The notes: generated by a model not told the origin, from the letters alone. A DNA stretch of 62,459 nucleotides from a virus (IMGVR_UViG_3300025864_000016:1-62459); one strand, 5' to 3'; shown: positions 32,921-40,541, counted from the first letter of the stretch. Numbers and translations are program-made.

Positions 32921-33430
32921 TTACTTTCCCTCCTCTTTCAGTCGCAGATAGCGGTTCAACGCGGTAGCCGCCTCGCTTTTGGTGGCATAGCGCCACGTTT
33001 TGCCAGTCAAATAGCTGCTGGTTGTAAGCACTGCACCCTCTGCAGTTACCCAACAGAGTGCGGATTCGCTCAATGCCGGTACGACTATCCACAAGCCATC
33101 CCACGATTTGACTAACCTCCATTCGCCGATAATTTCGGGACTCTCCGCTTCCCACTCGGCGTGTTCCTGATTGTTCCTCAAGGTTTCCGCTGCGCACTCG
33201 TGGCACATATACTGGCCTTCCAGCAGCACCTGGGCGTCGCGCCCGCAGTTGCTGGTGTATTCGCACGGTTCAAGTCCTGTGTCCTTGCAGTGGTCGCAGT
33301 TCGGCTCAGGCTCCGGGTCGCCAAACACCCACATACTGGGGCGTATTTCACGCGGATATGCCTGAATCACCCCATCGCTTTCCGGCGGCTTACCGGCGCA
33401 CTTTGTGCAGACCTTCATTTCCAGACTCAT
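32921..33430 (-). CDS. Zinc-cluster protein, first gene of recombination operon
   Basis: This 169-residue protein has three Cys groups (CTKC, CDHC, CHEC) in the first 80 residues, then a C-terminal domain resembling that of the 32393 gene, ending K-S-E-A-A-T-A-L-x-R-Y-L-R. First gene downstream of the promoter at 33476. Function unknown. Confidence 0.72.
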   Translation of the reverse strand: MSLEMKVCTKCAGKPPESDGVIQAYPREIRPSMWVFGDPEPEPNCDHCKDTGLEPCEYTSNCGRDAQVLLEGQYMCHECAAETLRNNQEHAEWEAESPEIIGEWRLVKSWDGLWIVVPALSESALCWVTAEGAVLTTSSYLTGKTWRYATKSEAATALNRYLRLKEEGK

Positions 33431-33475
33431 GACCCCTTCTCCTCTCGTGCTAGGCTATCCCCTAGTCACAGGTAT

Positions 33476-33507
33476 ATAGTATCAGATAACGCGGTGCTTG
33501 TCAAGCA
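33476..33507 (-). promoter_or_regulatory. Early promoter with palindrome over -35
   Basis: Minus strand: TTGACA (33499-33504), 17-base spacer, TACTAT (33476-33481). The palindrome TGCTTG-T-CAAGCA (33495-33507) covers the -35. It drives the recombination genes and faces away from the plus promoter at 33545. Confidence 0.85.
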
Positions 33508-33544
33508 GGTAACGGAAGTATTTTGAAACCAATTTTGCAGGGTA

Positions 33545-33573
33545 TTGTCAAACTGAACGTGTTGTGCTAAGAT
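33545..33573 (+). promoter_or_regulatory. Divergent promoter for sigma-like gene
   Basis: TTGTCA (33545-33550), 17-base spacer ending TGC, TAAGAT (33568-33573): a near-consensus extended -10 promoter for the gene at 33593. Confidence 0.75.
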
Positions 33574-33592
33574 ACGTACAAAGGAGTGACTT

Positions 33593-34213
33593 ATGAACGC
33601 AAATGCTACTTTAATACCTGCGAGTGAAAACTCCATGAGCAAGGGCAAACCAGATTCATTGTTGCGCCCGCTATGCGATGACTACTACCGGAAGTTTAAG
33701 GCCATTGATATGCTCAAGGTTCAGCTTGCTGACCTTGATACTATTATCCCCCACCTCAAGGAAGAGGCCTGGCAACGGTCACAAATCAACTCATACGGTA
33801 TCGCTGACTATAGCGGAGAGGTTCACGGTAGCGGCGTGTCTGACCGCGTAGCAACCGACGCCACGCGCAACAGGGACACCGTCGAAAGCAAGGCATTGTG
33901 TGCCGCGTATGAGCAGCAGGCATATTGTCACCGCACAATCAACGAGACGCTAAAGACAGTGCGCCCTTTTGAACAGGCATTTAACGCATTACCCCGCCTC
34001 GATAAACGAATCATAGAGCTACGCTATGGCCAGTCCATGCAATTAGAGGCACTGGTAGAGGCCATCTACATTGAGGAGCAGGCATTTGATCGGAAGGGCA
34101 TGGATATTAGCACGGTATGCCTGCATATTCGCAAAATGAACCGTGAGTTCCCCCTCGATGTCTCTTATTTTACCCAAATATCTGATAAAAACGATAACAA
34201 TTATCGCAATTAA
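33593..34213 (+). CDS. Sigma-like/ArpU-type transcription regulator
   Basis: This 206-residue protein follows AAAGGAG. Residues about 125-190 resemble sigma region 4 or ArpU-type phage late regulators: LDKRIIELRYGQS then a helix-turn-helix and a final H-I-R-K-M-N-R-E-F. The N-terminal half is helical. It is transcribed divergently from recombination genes and is a good candidate for switching on late genes; this is inference. Confidence 0.7.
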   Translation: MNANATLIPASENSMSKGKPDSLLRPLCDDYYRKFKAIDMLKVQLADLDTIIPHLKEEAWQRSQINSYGIADYSGEVHGSGVSDRVATDATRNRDTVESKALCAAYEQQAYCHRTINETLKTVRPFEQAFNALPRLDKRIIELRYGQSMQLEALVEAIYIEEQAFDRKGMDISTVCLHIRKMNREFPLDVSYFTQISDKNDNNYRN

Positions 34214-34262
34214 ATAGTATTCCGTGCGGATTAGTATGCTATTCGTTAAGAAGAAAATACAC

Positions 34263-34291
34263 TTGCATAAGGCTTTTGGAAGGTGTACTAT
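34263..34291 (+). promoter_or_regulatory. Possible promoter
   Basis: TTGCAT (34263-34268), 17-base spacer, TACTAT (34286-34291), placed before the small genes at 34327 and 34551. Confidence 0.5.
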
Positions 34292-34326
34292 CTTACCATG
34301 CCAACAGGGGCACGAAAGTATAACCA

Positions 34327-34515
34327 ATGAACATCCGCTCACCACATAGCAGGTTTAACGACGATCCCACGGCATACCAGGCGGTGGGCAACGTGTTTAG
34401 AGAAGTTAACCCTATCGCCTACGCTAACGAGCAACGGGAACGCCGCGTTAAACAAGTGCGCCACAAGCGCCCCGGCGGGGTAGTCCGCACAAGCATAGTG
34501 GAGATTCCCTGTTAA
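34327..34515 (+). CDS. Small basic hypothetical protein
   Basis: This 62-residue, Arg-rich frame has only a weak ribosome site. Its place downstream of a promoter and before another small gene supports it modestly. Function unknown. Confidence 0.45.
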   Translation: MNIRSPHSRFNDDPTAYQAVGNVFREVNPIAYANEQRERRVKQVRHKRPGGVVRTSIVEIPC

Positions 34516-34550
34516 AACCAGATTTAGCAATATGAAAGTGCAGGTGTGCT

Positions 34551-34748
34551 ATGTGGCCATTCACAAAGAAGATAACACAGTCAGAGATTCGGAACGCACT
34601 GGCGATAGACCGCGCCAATCAGCGGATAACCCTATTAGAGGCCAACCTCATTAACCTGCAAGTGATTCAGCGCCAGATCGTTGCAGGGAATAAGATTATT
34701 GTCCACCAGCTCGCGGCTATACGAAAAGCAACGCCCGCAGGCGGATAG
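34551..34748 (+). CDS. Small helical protein
   Basis: This 65-residue protein (AGGTG upstream) starts MWPFTKK and is otherwise a likely coiled coil rich in Ile, Gln and Asn. Function unknown. Confidence 0.6.
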   Translation: MWPFTKKITQSEIRNALAIDRANQRITLLEANLINLQVIQRQIVAGNKIIVHQLAAIRKATPAGG

Positions 34749-34935
34749 CCCACGGGCGCGTAGCGCGTATTCTGTTTTGTTTTATTTCACCTCCTCGTGT
34801 CTACCATGTACTTGCCGGTGAACAGCAACCTGTTTACCTCGCAGGCCACGGTACAAAGGCACGGGCATACACAGGCATACCCGAATATTGAAGTCCATCG
34901 GCTGCGAAGTGCTGACTCCGTTGTTGTAACCAGCC

Positions 34936-34949
34936 GCCCCTGTAGGGGC
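34936..34949. terminator. Short stem-loop between convergent genes
   Basis: GCCCC (34936-34940) pairs with GGGGC (34945-34949) around TGTA. It lies in the 214-base gap between the plus gene ending at 34748 and the minus gene ending at 34963, where transcription converges. A CGCCCG/CGGGCG pairing near 34732-34756 followed by T-rich sequence may end the plus transcript. No gene seen in the gap. Confidence 0.45.
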
Positions 34950-34962
34950 TTGTAGTAGACGG

Positions 34963-35370
34963 TCAAAACTTCACCCGCCTTCGTTTTGCCGCGAAGTTAT
35001 TATGTACTGTAGCTTTCCAGAGTAAGCGTAACTTGCTATTACTTTCTACTAGCGGCCATCTAATACCGCCTGTAGGTAAGTCGGGAGCGCGAATCAGCCA
35101 ACCCTTAACAATTGCCTTGTGCAAGCCTTGCAGTATCCTTTCGCGTGACATTTCTACCCACACGCCATCGAAATTGTAGCAACCTCTTTTAATCATGCTT
35201 TTGAAGTCTTTAGCTCGCACTTTCCTTGGCGGAATGTACATCGATATTCCCGGACAGTTCCCCTTTCTGCGACACGGGAAAGTGCCGAAAAAAGGATGCT
35301 CTGAACCTCCACACTCACGGGTAGCAATACGAATACATTGTTCGCATGGAAAATCCTTTTGTTTACTCAT
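34963..35370 (-). CDS. Cys-rich, basic hypothetical protein
   Basis: This 135-residue protein has four to five cysteines in the first 40 residues (C-x2-C, ECGG, C-x4-NC) followed by a basic region ending KRRRVKF. It may bind nucleic acid. Last gene of the 37.5-35.0 kb operon. Confidence 0.7.
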   Translation of the reverse strand: MSKQKDFPCEQCIRIATRECGGSEHPFFGTFPCRRKGNCPGISMYIPPRKVRAKDFKSMIKRGCYNFDGVWVEMSRERILQGLHKAIVKGWLIRAPDLPTGGIRWPLVESNSKLRLLWKATVHNNFAAKRRRVKF

Positions 35371-35437
35371 TGTGTCATTTTCCTTTGCCGTCTCCGGCTG
35401 TCAGTCATCCTTGGCAGGTTATTGTCGTAAACCGTCA

Positions 35438-35650
35438 TTATCGCACCATCAAGTGGTACACCGTACCCCATGCCGTAAAGCAAAGTGCGAAAATGCAAGC
35501 CGAGAAAATAAAAGCGGCAATCTTAAGATTCCGGGGCGGAACCTCACTGTACTTTTTCCAACCTTCAATAATCCAGTTGTATGCTAGTACTGGTAAAATC
35601 ACAGTTGCGAAGAAAAAAACAATCCCCAGCGGTTCAACGAAGTTATCCAT
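35438..35650 (-). CDS. Small two-span membrane protein
   Basis: This 70-residue protein has hydrophobic segments at about 8-28 and 44-66 and AGAGGAGG upstream. It overlaps the upstream gene by eight bases. Function unknown. Confidence 0.72.
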   Translation of the reverse strand: MDNFVEPLGIVFFFATVILPVLAYNWIIEGWKKYSEVPPRNLKIAAFIFSACIFALCFTAWGTVYHLMVR

Positions 35651-35858
35651 TTTTAGCCTCCTCTTTCTGAATCACGGCAAGCGCGAACCTCATAGCCAGC
35701 GCAAGGCTGTCAGAGCGGTAGAGCATATTACCGCACAGTAAAGGATTGCGGGATTGACGGAATTTTCCGTCTTCACATAACTGCTCAATAGTATTCCCCA
35801 CCCGCCGTGTTACGTGATAGTGCGTTCCTTCATGCGGCGTAAAAGTTACGTTATTCAT
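35643..35858 (-). CDS. Small hypothetical protein
   Basis: This 71-residue protein (AAGGGGGAAG upstream) has an N-terminal beta-like part with His residues and a C-terminal helix. Coupled on both sides. Function unknown. Confidence 0.68.
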   Translation of the reverse strand: MNNVTFTPHEGTHYHVTRRVGNTIEQLCEDGKFRQSRNPLLCGNMLYRSDSLALAMRFALAVIQKEEAKNG

Positions 35859-36094
35859 ACTTCCCCCTTGTTGACAATCGCTTCGATGAGCGGCCTAGCG
35901 GCTGCGTCCAGTGCGGCTGTACTTGCGGCGATGCTGGGCTGCTTGCCCGGTATAACGCACACTGTCACCATTCGCCCCGGCTTGCCCGTCATCTGGAACC
36001 CGGCTGTGGACTCCGAAAAGTCATCACTAAATTGTGTGAAGTAAACGCTGGCTCCCACCTCGCGCCCGATTTTTTCGCAATCTTCTCTAGTCAT
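35855..36094 (-). CDS. Small hypothetical protein
   Basis: This 79-residue protein starts MTREDCEKIG with AAGGAAGG upstream and overlaps its upstream neighbour by ATGA. The upstream neighbour also begins MTRED, so the two may share an ancestral start region. Function unknown. Confidence 0.68.
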   Translation of the reverse strand: MTREDCEKIGREVGASVYFTQFSDDFSESTAGFQMTGKPGRMVTVCVIPGKQPSIAASTAALDAAARPLIEAIVNKGEV

Positions 36095-36411
36095 TTTGAA
36101 CCTTCCTTCATCCCCGGCGTAACTGTCCGGGTCGCGTTCTCGTGTGCAAGGCTGCACTGCTCGGCTAACGAATTGTCCAGATGCCTGCACGGGTGGCACC
36201 AATGAGGGCAACGAGTCTGGAAGCAGAAACCCCAAACCTCTTTTAACCGCTGGGAAGTATCAAAAGCTGCATCCATAGCCACTACGGCTTTGTAATACGC
36301 CGGGTAGTTATCATCCCCTGGCAATACTCGGATAGCTTCCTTTGCGCTATAAAGAGCATCTACATCCGCTTTAGCAGTCTGTATGACTGCCCAAAGGTCT
36401 TCTCGTGTCAT
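36091..36411 (-). CDS. Small hypothetical protein with Cys/His cluster
   Basis: This 106-residue protein starts MTREDLW after AAGGGG. A C-terminal cluster (C-PHWCHPCRH, then C) may bind zinc. Function unknown. Confidence 0.68.
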   Translation of the reverse strand: MTREDLWAVIQTAKADVDALYSAKEAIRVLPGDDNYPAYYKAVVAMDAAFDTSQRLKEVWGFCFQTRCPHWCHPCRHLDNSLAEQCSLAHENATRTVTPGMKEGSK

Positions 36412-36827
36412 ACCGTCACCCCTTCCCAATACTGCCCAGGAACCGGCTGTAGGTCATACGGCTGCCCAAACTCATGCAGTAGCGCGTCGTAGTACATCCA
36501 CTGCACCCCGTCGAAAATGTAGTTGTAAGCGCAGGCCATACCGCCGGCACCCATGTGGTAAACAGCGTCAAGGTCAGGGCAATACAGATACGCCGGATTA
36601 ATCCACGGCGCGGGGGCAAGCGGCACGCACCCCTCAATAGTGGCTCCTAGCTCGTCAAGGAAACCGATCTGGAATAGCAGGTCAAGGCGCGTAACATTCG
36701 CGCTGCTGGCTCCGTAGTTCTCAACAAGCAACTTGCCGACGTAACCCGGCTCCCCGTCATGCTGGCAGTAGATGGCGTCGTAGCCACCGGCAGGGCTTTT
36801 CTTTGCAATTATGCAACGTGTACTCAT
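36408..36827 (-). CDS. Conserved phage protein of unknown function
   Basis: This 139-residue protein begins MSTRC-I, continues AIYCQHDGEPGYVG-LL--Y, and has a Leu-rich segment near residue 50. I recognise this plan from a common small phage protein family with no known activity. GAGGGAAG precedes it. Confidence 0.75.
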   Translation of the reverse strand: MSTRCIIAKKSPAGGYDAIYCQHDGEPGYVGKLLVENYGASSANVTRLDLLFQIGFLDELGATIEGCVPLAPAPWINPAYLYCPDLDAVYHMGAGGMACAYNYIFDGVQWMYYDALLHEFGQPYDLQPVPGQYWEGVTV

Positions 36828-36872
36828 TTTCTTCCCTCGCCCTCCGTGGCGGTCGTATCCAGGTTTTGGTGA

Positions 36873-37049
36873 TTAGCGATTAGCTGCCAATGTCTGCATA
36901 TAATGCTTGTTCATAGCAACTTCTGCTTTGTGCCAGGCTGCCCATGCTTTCTTTTGTTCTGCAATAGGCGCGGCAGGCTTTTCCTGCGTCTTATGCCAAA
37001 CTTCACGGGCTGCGGATTCCGCTAGTGCTAATTTATCTTCAGTGGTCAT
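36873..37049 (-). CDS. 58-residue helical protein
   Basis: A short gene with GGAAGGAATG upstream. It encodes a helical, Ala/Lys/Glu-rich protein with AWAAWHKAEVAMNKHY near its end. It fills most of the gap between neighbours. Function unknown. Confidence 0.68.
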   Translation of the reverse strand: MTTEDKLALAESAAREVWHKTQEKPAAPIAEQKKAWAAWHKAEVAMNKHYMQTLAANR

Positions 37050-37094
37050 GGTTCATTCCTTCCCCGGCTATACCCGCCGGGAGGGTCAAGGCTG

Positions 37095-37295
37095 TTATGC
37101 TTCATCAATAACAATCAGGAACGGGCGCGATACGGTTACGTGAGCGCTGATACCCACTAACTGCAATGCACTGACCTTGTTGTTAGCCTGCGTGCGGTTA
37201 GCGTATAACAGCATTTCATATTCGCCATCACATAGCCGGTAGAGCAAGTGTTTATCGAATTTCTTATTATAGGAAACGACTTCATCTTCTCTCAT
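37095..37295 (-). CDS. Small hypothetical protein
   Basis: This 66-residue protein starts MREDEVV with GGAGGTG upstream. Mixed alpha/beta with no motif. Function unknown. Confidence 0.68.
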   Translation of the reverse strand: MREDEVVSYNKKFDKHLLYRLCDGEYEMLLYANRTQANNKVSALQLVGISAHVTVSRPFLIVIDEA

Positions 37296-37341
37296 TTTAG
37301 CACCTCCGCGCCGTCCGTGGCAGGAAAATCCGGGAGTTAGT

Positions 37342-37491
37342 CTACAACGGCTTCACTTGAGAATGTGAAGTCTGCGCGATAGTCTGGAAGTAATGTTCAG
37401 TGCAAAGGTGAAAAACCCCTACATTGTCAATGACTACTTCCCACTCTGCTTTGGTGGCACATTTTTTGTGTCCGCACTTTTTCTGCTCCAT
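37342..37491 (-). CDS. 49-residue Cys/His protein, first gene of operon
   Basis: A short gene with AAGGAG nine bases upstream of the ATG. It has C-x-H-x2-C near the start and a C-T-E-H in the middle, a possible zinc knuckle. It is the first gene after the promoter at 37672. Function unknown. Confidence 0.65.
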   Translation of the reverse strand: MEQKKCGHKKCATKAEWEVVIDNVGVFHLCTEHYFQTIAQTSHSQVKPL

Positions 37492-37558
37492 AGGTTCTAG
37501 CTCCTTCCTCAATTCTTTTTCGCGTTCGGTGGGAATACAGATCGGGATTACACAAATG

Positions 37559-37630
37559 CTAAATATCCGGTGTCGGTGATAGGGTAGGTTTGAAGTATCG
37601 CCCCTCGCTAAGCCTATCCGGTATATTTAG
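37559..37630 (-). promoter_or_regulatory. Structured leader (long inverted repeat)
   Basis: CTAAATATCCGG (37559-37570) and CCGGTATATTTAG (37618-37630) are inverted repeats with a single-base bulge, and inside them GATAGG (37578-37583) pairs with CCTATC (37613-37618, sharing one base with the outer arm). The structure is transcribed from the promoter at 37672 before the first gene. It may be a cis-regulatory or stability element. The rest of 37492-37671 has no gene. Confidence 0.6.
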
Positions 37631-37671
37631 TTGTCCCTCTCAATTCCCTCCTCTGTCTTAACTCTGATATT

Positions 37672-37700
37672 AGTATACACCTATTCTACCCGTATGTCAA
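37672..37700 (-). promoter_or_regulatory. Early promoter of 37.5-35 kb operon
   Basis: Minus strand: TTGACA (37695-37700), 17-base spacer, TATACT (37672-37677). ACTTACTTAC lies upstream of the -35; the promoter at 40801 has the same ACTTAC. Confidence 0.9.
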
Positions 37701-37864
37701 GTAAGTAAGTAGCAAACAAGTGTACTATTTTTCATGCTTGTTTTTCGCACCCGACAACTCCACAAATTCGCATCATCACCATATAACCAAGTAACTATAT
37801 AACCACATAGTCATACTATACTACTTGTTAATAACTATACCCGTTGTCAAATTTAGGTAACTCA
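37701..37864. other. Divergent AT-rich control region
   Basis: This gap between the minus promoter at 37672 and the plus gene at 37865 contains two direct repeats ATATAACCA (37781-37789 and 37797-37805) and a TATACT word at 37817. I see no gene. It may hold the plus promoter and regulator sites. Confidence 0.5.
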
Positions 37865-38443
37865 ATGCCACAATGCACCGCAAAATCTAAACGAACACAT
37901 AACAGATGTACCGCGAATGCAATGCATGGGAAAACCGTTTGCTACCATCATGGAGGTAAATCACAAGGCGGTGTTTTGGCTCCAGCATACAAAGGCAAAG
38001 GCCGATCTAAATACCTCCCCACCAGGTTAGCGGACGCCTATCAGCAAGCGCTAAACGATCCCGATTTAGTCTCGTTGAGTAGCGATATAGCCTTAATGGA
38101 CGTTAGACTCGGCGAGGTATTAGCGAAGCTAGATACCGGCGAGGCTGGCGCAATTTGGGATGACCTGCAGGAGGCTTGCCGGGAAGGAAGCATTGATCGG
38201 ATAGCCGGCCTAGTAGCGAGGGGTGCGAATGAATACCGGCAGTGGGAAGACATTTTGCCCTTGATTGAGCAGAGGCGGAAGCTGGTGGAGAGCGAGAGCA
38301 AAAGAACGCAGGTGTTGAACCAGAATGTGCCCGCTGAGAAGAATCTGTTGCTGATGGGGGTGATCCTGCAGAGTTTACGAACCCATGCACCGAGGGAAGT
38401 GCAGGAGGCTGTGGCAAATGATCTGAAGGCTTTGATTTATTAA
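37865..38443 (+). CDS. Zinc-motif HGGK protein, possible small terminase or DNA-binding factor
   Basis: This 192-residue protein opens with C-x(10-12)-C and a later C-Y-H-HGGK segment (residues 4-32), a pattern seen at the start of several phage DNA-binding proteins found near packaging genes. The rest is helical with YLP-RL-DAY--AL--PDL-SL and a Gln/Arg-rich C terminus. The ATG at 37865 has AGGT upstream; a TTG at 37844 is an alternative. Small terminase is only a possibility. Confidence 0.6.
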   Translation: MPQCTAKSKRTHNRCTANAMHGKTVCYHHGGKSQGGVLAPAYKGKGRSKYLPTRLADAYQQALNDPDLVSLSSDIALMDVRLGEVLAKLDTGEAGAIWDDLQEACREGSIDRIAGLVARGANEYRQWEDILPLIEQRRKLVESESKRTQVLNQNVPAEKNLLLMGVILQSLRTHAPREVQEAVANDLKALIY

Positions 38444-38535
38444 GAGCTGTAGCAAAGTGAACTTTGCCCTTAGTATATATATACTATATACGCGTGCGCG
38501 CGTTTCCTATTCGCGTATGTGCGCGGGGGTAGATT

Positions 38536-38563
38536 AAGACGCCTTTTTTGGTCAAAAAGTCTT
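38536..38563 (+). terminator. Hairpin after HGGK gene
   Basis: AAGAC (38536-38540) pairs with GTCTT (38559-38563) and inner T and A runs can pair, leaving a small loop. It follows an unusual alternating stretch (TATATATATAC near 38478 and GCGTGCGCGCG near 38494). Confidence 0.5.
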
Positions 38564-38566
38564 AAA

Positions 38567-38659
38567 TTACCATTAGGCGTGAAGTGATAGCACGAAATTA
38601 CCAAACAGGCGTGAAAGTATGTGCGTGTTTACCTAACAGGGCTGTAACTTGTGTGTGCT
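38567..38659. repeat. Three 31-bp iterons
   Basis: TTACC recurs at 38567, 38598 and 38629, exactly 31 bases apart. Units 1 and 2 share TTACCA and AGGCGTGAA; unit 3 keeps TTACC-AACAGG. 31 bp is about three turns of DNA, so proteins would bind one face. With the adjacent alternating AT and GC tracts this is a candidate replication origin or regulator array. Confidence 0.7.
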
Positions 38660-38898
38660 GGCCGGGCTGCGATTTCGCGGTCTGTAAGTGGTTGTTTAGA
38701 TGCTACCCAAAACTTGTAATTACGCAGGTGAACCGGATGACGGGGTGAAGTATTAACAAGGAATCCCCGGCTGTCGCAGAAGCACCGGAAGCGGTGTATC
38801 TCCTGCAGGTTATCCCATGCATATACATAATTTAGGTCTGACTCTGTATAGCGGTCTGTGTCGTATCCGGTAAACCCGGTTGAATAAAACGGCCCCAT
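38629..38898 (-). CDS. Small hypothetical protein
   Basis: This 89-residue protein starts MGPFYST after AGAGGTAAC. It is rich in aromatic and Asp/Arg residues with a C-F-C segment. Its last codons lie in the third iteron. Function unknown. Confidence 0.65.
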   Translation of the reverse strand: MGPFYSTGFTGYDTDRYTESDLNYVYAWDNLQEIHRFRCFCDSRGFLVNTSPRHPVHLRNYKFWVASKQPLTDREIAARPAHTSYSPVR

Positions 38899-38967
38899 AG
38901 TTGTTACCTCTTCTGTATTATAGCATCACCCCGGCGGCTGTGCTACCGGGGCGGCTGTGGTGTTATG

Positions 38968-39186
38968 CTACAATATCACGGTCTGTAATGCCTTCTGGTA
39001 ATTGTAGTCTTCGGCGGTGAATTGATCTTTTGCCTGCATAGCGGCTTCGATAGCGTCGGCTATTTCTAGCGGGTCAACGGTATCTTTACGGTCTATCAGG
39101 TAATTAGCAATAGCCTGTTTAGCGGCTGCATTTACCCAGACATTAGCTGCCTTGTTCCAAAGTAACTCTAAATCTGATTTACTCAT
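38968..39186 (-). CDS. Small helical protein
   Basis: This 72-residue Ala-rich helical protein has AAAGGAAAGG upstream. Function unknown. Confidence 0.65.
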   Translation of the reverse strand: MSKSDLELLWNKAANVWVNAAAKQAIANYLIDRKDTVDPLEIADAIEAAMQAKDQFTAEDYNYQKALQTVIL

Positions 39187-39216
39187 AGTCTTTACCTTTC
39201 CTTTCGTTCGTGCGGA

Positions 39217-39384
39217 TTATCCCGCTTGGTGTGACCACCACGGTTTCCCGGCTGCGCGGTCGCTAGTGGCGGCTGCAGGCTGTACCGCATGAGTGATTTC
39301 AATATGGCGGTCAAGTTGCTCTCGAACCGTATACCCGCGTACTTTGCTATTGCCCTTGAATCCGTTGCAATATGGACACTTCAT
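39217..39384 (-). CDS. 55-residue C2H2 zinc-finger-like protein
   Basis: A short gene with an excellent GGGAGGGAG site. It has C-P-Y-C at residues 3-6 and H-x4-H at 27-32, a C2H2-type finger with a long loop, then a polar tail. Possible DNA- or RNA-binding protein. Confidence 0.7.
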   Translation of the reverse strand: MKCPYCNGFKGNSKVRGYTVREQLDRHIEITHAVQPAAATSDRAAGKPWWSHQAG

Positions 39385-39436
39385 AGTATCTCCCTCCCGG
39401 ATTAAGCGCCGGGACGCTCAAGGCTGCAGAGGGCTG

Positions 39437-39838
39437 CTAACAATCTGCGGCAGGCCGGGAATATGTCGTAATTTTATCTGTATGGAAACTGTAATCCCCG
39501 TTGGTTTGCCGCAGACGGTGCAGACTTGCATAATGCATATTAGCACCGGTCAAGTCTGCACCGCGCATATCGCAGAAGTCTAATGTAGCGAATTCCAGAT
39601 TAGCACCGCGCATATCTGCACCACGAAAGTCTGCACCGGTACACCGCTGGCCGCGAAGGTCTACACCACGCAGGTCTGCACCGCTAAAGTCAATGCTGTA
39701 TAAATCAGTGCGCGCTGCACGAAAGTACAATCCACGCAAATCTTTACCAGACAGGTCAGCTTTAGCTGATTGGTTGCGGATATCTGCACAGTACAATTGA
39801 TGTGTGTGTAATACCGCGTCTAATTCTTCTTGTGTCAT
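39437..39838 (-). CDS. Pentapeptide repeat protein
   Basis: This 133-residue protein has about fifteen consecutive A(D/N)LxX-type pentapeptides from residue 25 to 110 (for example ADLSG, DLRGV, ADFRG, ANLEF, ADLTG), which fold into a right-handed beta-helix. Some family members, such as Qnr and MfpA, mimic DNA and inhibit gyrase. Here a host-gyrase or DNA-mimic role is only a possibility. Confidence 0.9.
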   Translation of the reverse strand: MTQEELDAVLHTHQLYCADIRNQSAKADLSGKDLRGLYFRAARTDLYSIDFSGADLRGVDLRGQRCTGADFRGADMRGANLEFATLDFCDMRGADLTGANMHYASLHRLRQTNGDYSFHTDKITTYSRPAADC

Positions 39839-39990
39839 TGTCCTTCTCCTTCCCCGTGTATCATCAGATCAAGCCGGTCAGCAAACAAGCTGCAGGCGGC
39901 GGCTATATCGAGTAGCAGGTTTACTGCAAGCTCGTATAACCAAGTTGTGTTTACTTCTGCTACGTTATAGCAGGCGATTAGGTTTCTCAT
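39835..39990 (-). CDS. 51-residue hypothetical protein
   Basis: This short protein starts at the ATG with AGAGGTAA upstream and overlaps the pentapeptide gene by ATGA. It has a hydrophobic middle (LAVNLLLDIAAACSLF) that could be a membrane or buried helix. Function unknown. Confidence 0.62.
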   Translation of the reverse strand: MRNLIACYNVAEVNTTWLYELAVNLLLDIAAACSLFADRLDLMIHGEGEGQ

Positions 39991-40253
39991 GCTATTACCT
40001 CTTTCTGTTTGCGTGGTGCGATAACAGCCACTACCATGCCATCCATTGACCAAGTGAGGAAACAAGCGCGTTTCCCATCATCATTGATGTAGGTTACATT
40101 CGAGGAAACCTTGCAGCCTGCGTGCCATAGCGCGTCTATTTCTGCAGGTGTCAGATATTCCGCGCGGCGATCCGTATAACCGTTATGGTAAAATACAGAC
40201 TCCGACCAGTTCTTTGCACCTTCTGTGCTTAGCGTCAATTTCTCTATTAACAT
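39987..40253 (-). CDS. Small hypothetical protein
   Basis: This 88-residue protein (AAGGAAGG upstream) is mixed alpha/beta with a basic end (APRKQKEV). Coupled to the following gene. Function unknown. Confidence 0.65.
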   Translation of the reverse strand: MLIEKLTLSTEGAKNWSESVFYHNGYTDRRAEYLTPAEIDALWHAGCKVSSNVTYINDDGKRACFLTWSMDGMVVAVIAPRKQKEVIA

Positions 40254-40328
40254 AGTTACCTTCCTTCCTTCCGATATGCCACCCGTGGTAGCATATAGCA
40301 GGGAAGGCCTTCCATGGCAGATTGTGTG

Positions 40329-40541
40329 CTAACCAGCGGCATCAATAGCGGCATGGTAGACTATCAACGCGGCATTGCAGCGGCGTACCTTGGCATTGTA
40401 CGCAGCGTTGAGCGCTACGTTATCGCCGGGTACTGACAGGTCAATCGTTTCGCGCTCAATCGCCGCGGCATAATCGCACGCGGCAATATAGACATTGCAC
40501 GCAGATTGGTGTAGGTCAGCTCTTGTTATTACTTGTGTCAT
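40329..40541 (-). CDS. Small hypothetical protein with ITRADL start
   Basis: Three ATGs in a row follow AAGGAG; the third (40541) has the best spacing and gives 70 residues. It begins MTQVITRADL, a start resembling the MITKADL proteins, but lacks their Cys cluster order. Helical and Ala-rich. Confidence 0.62.
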   Translation of the reverse strand: MTQVITRADLHQSACNVYIAACDYAAAIERETIDLSVPGDNVALNAAYNAKVRRCNAALIVYHAAIDAAG

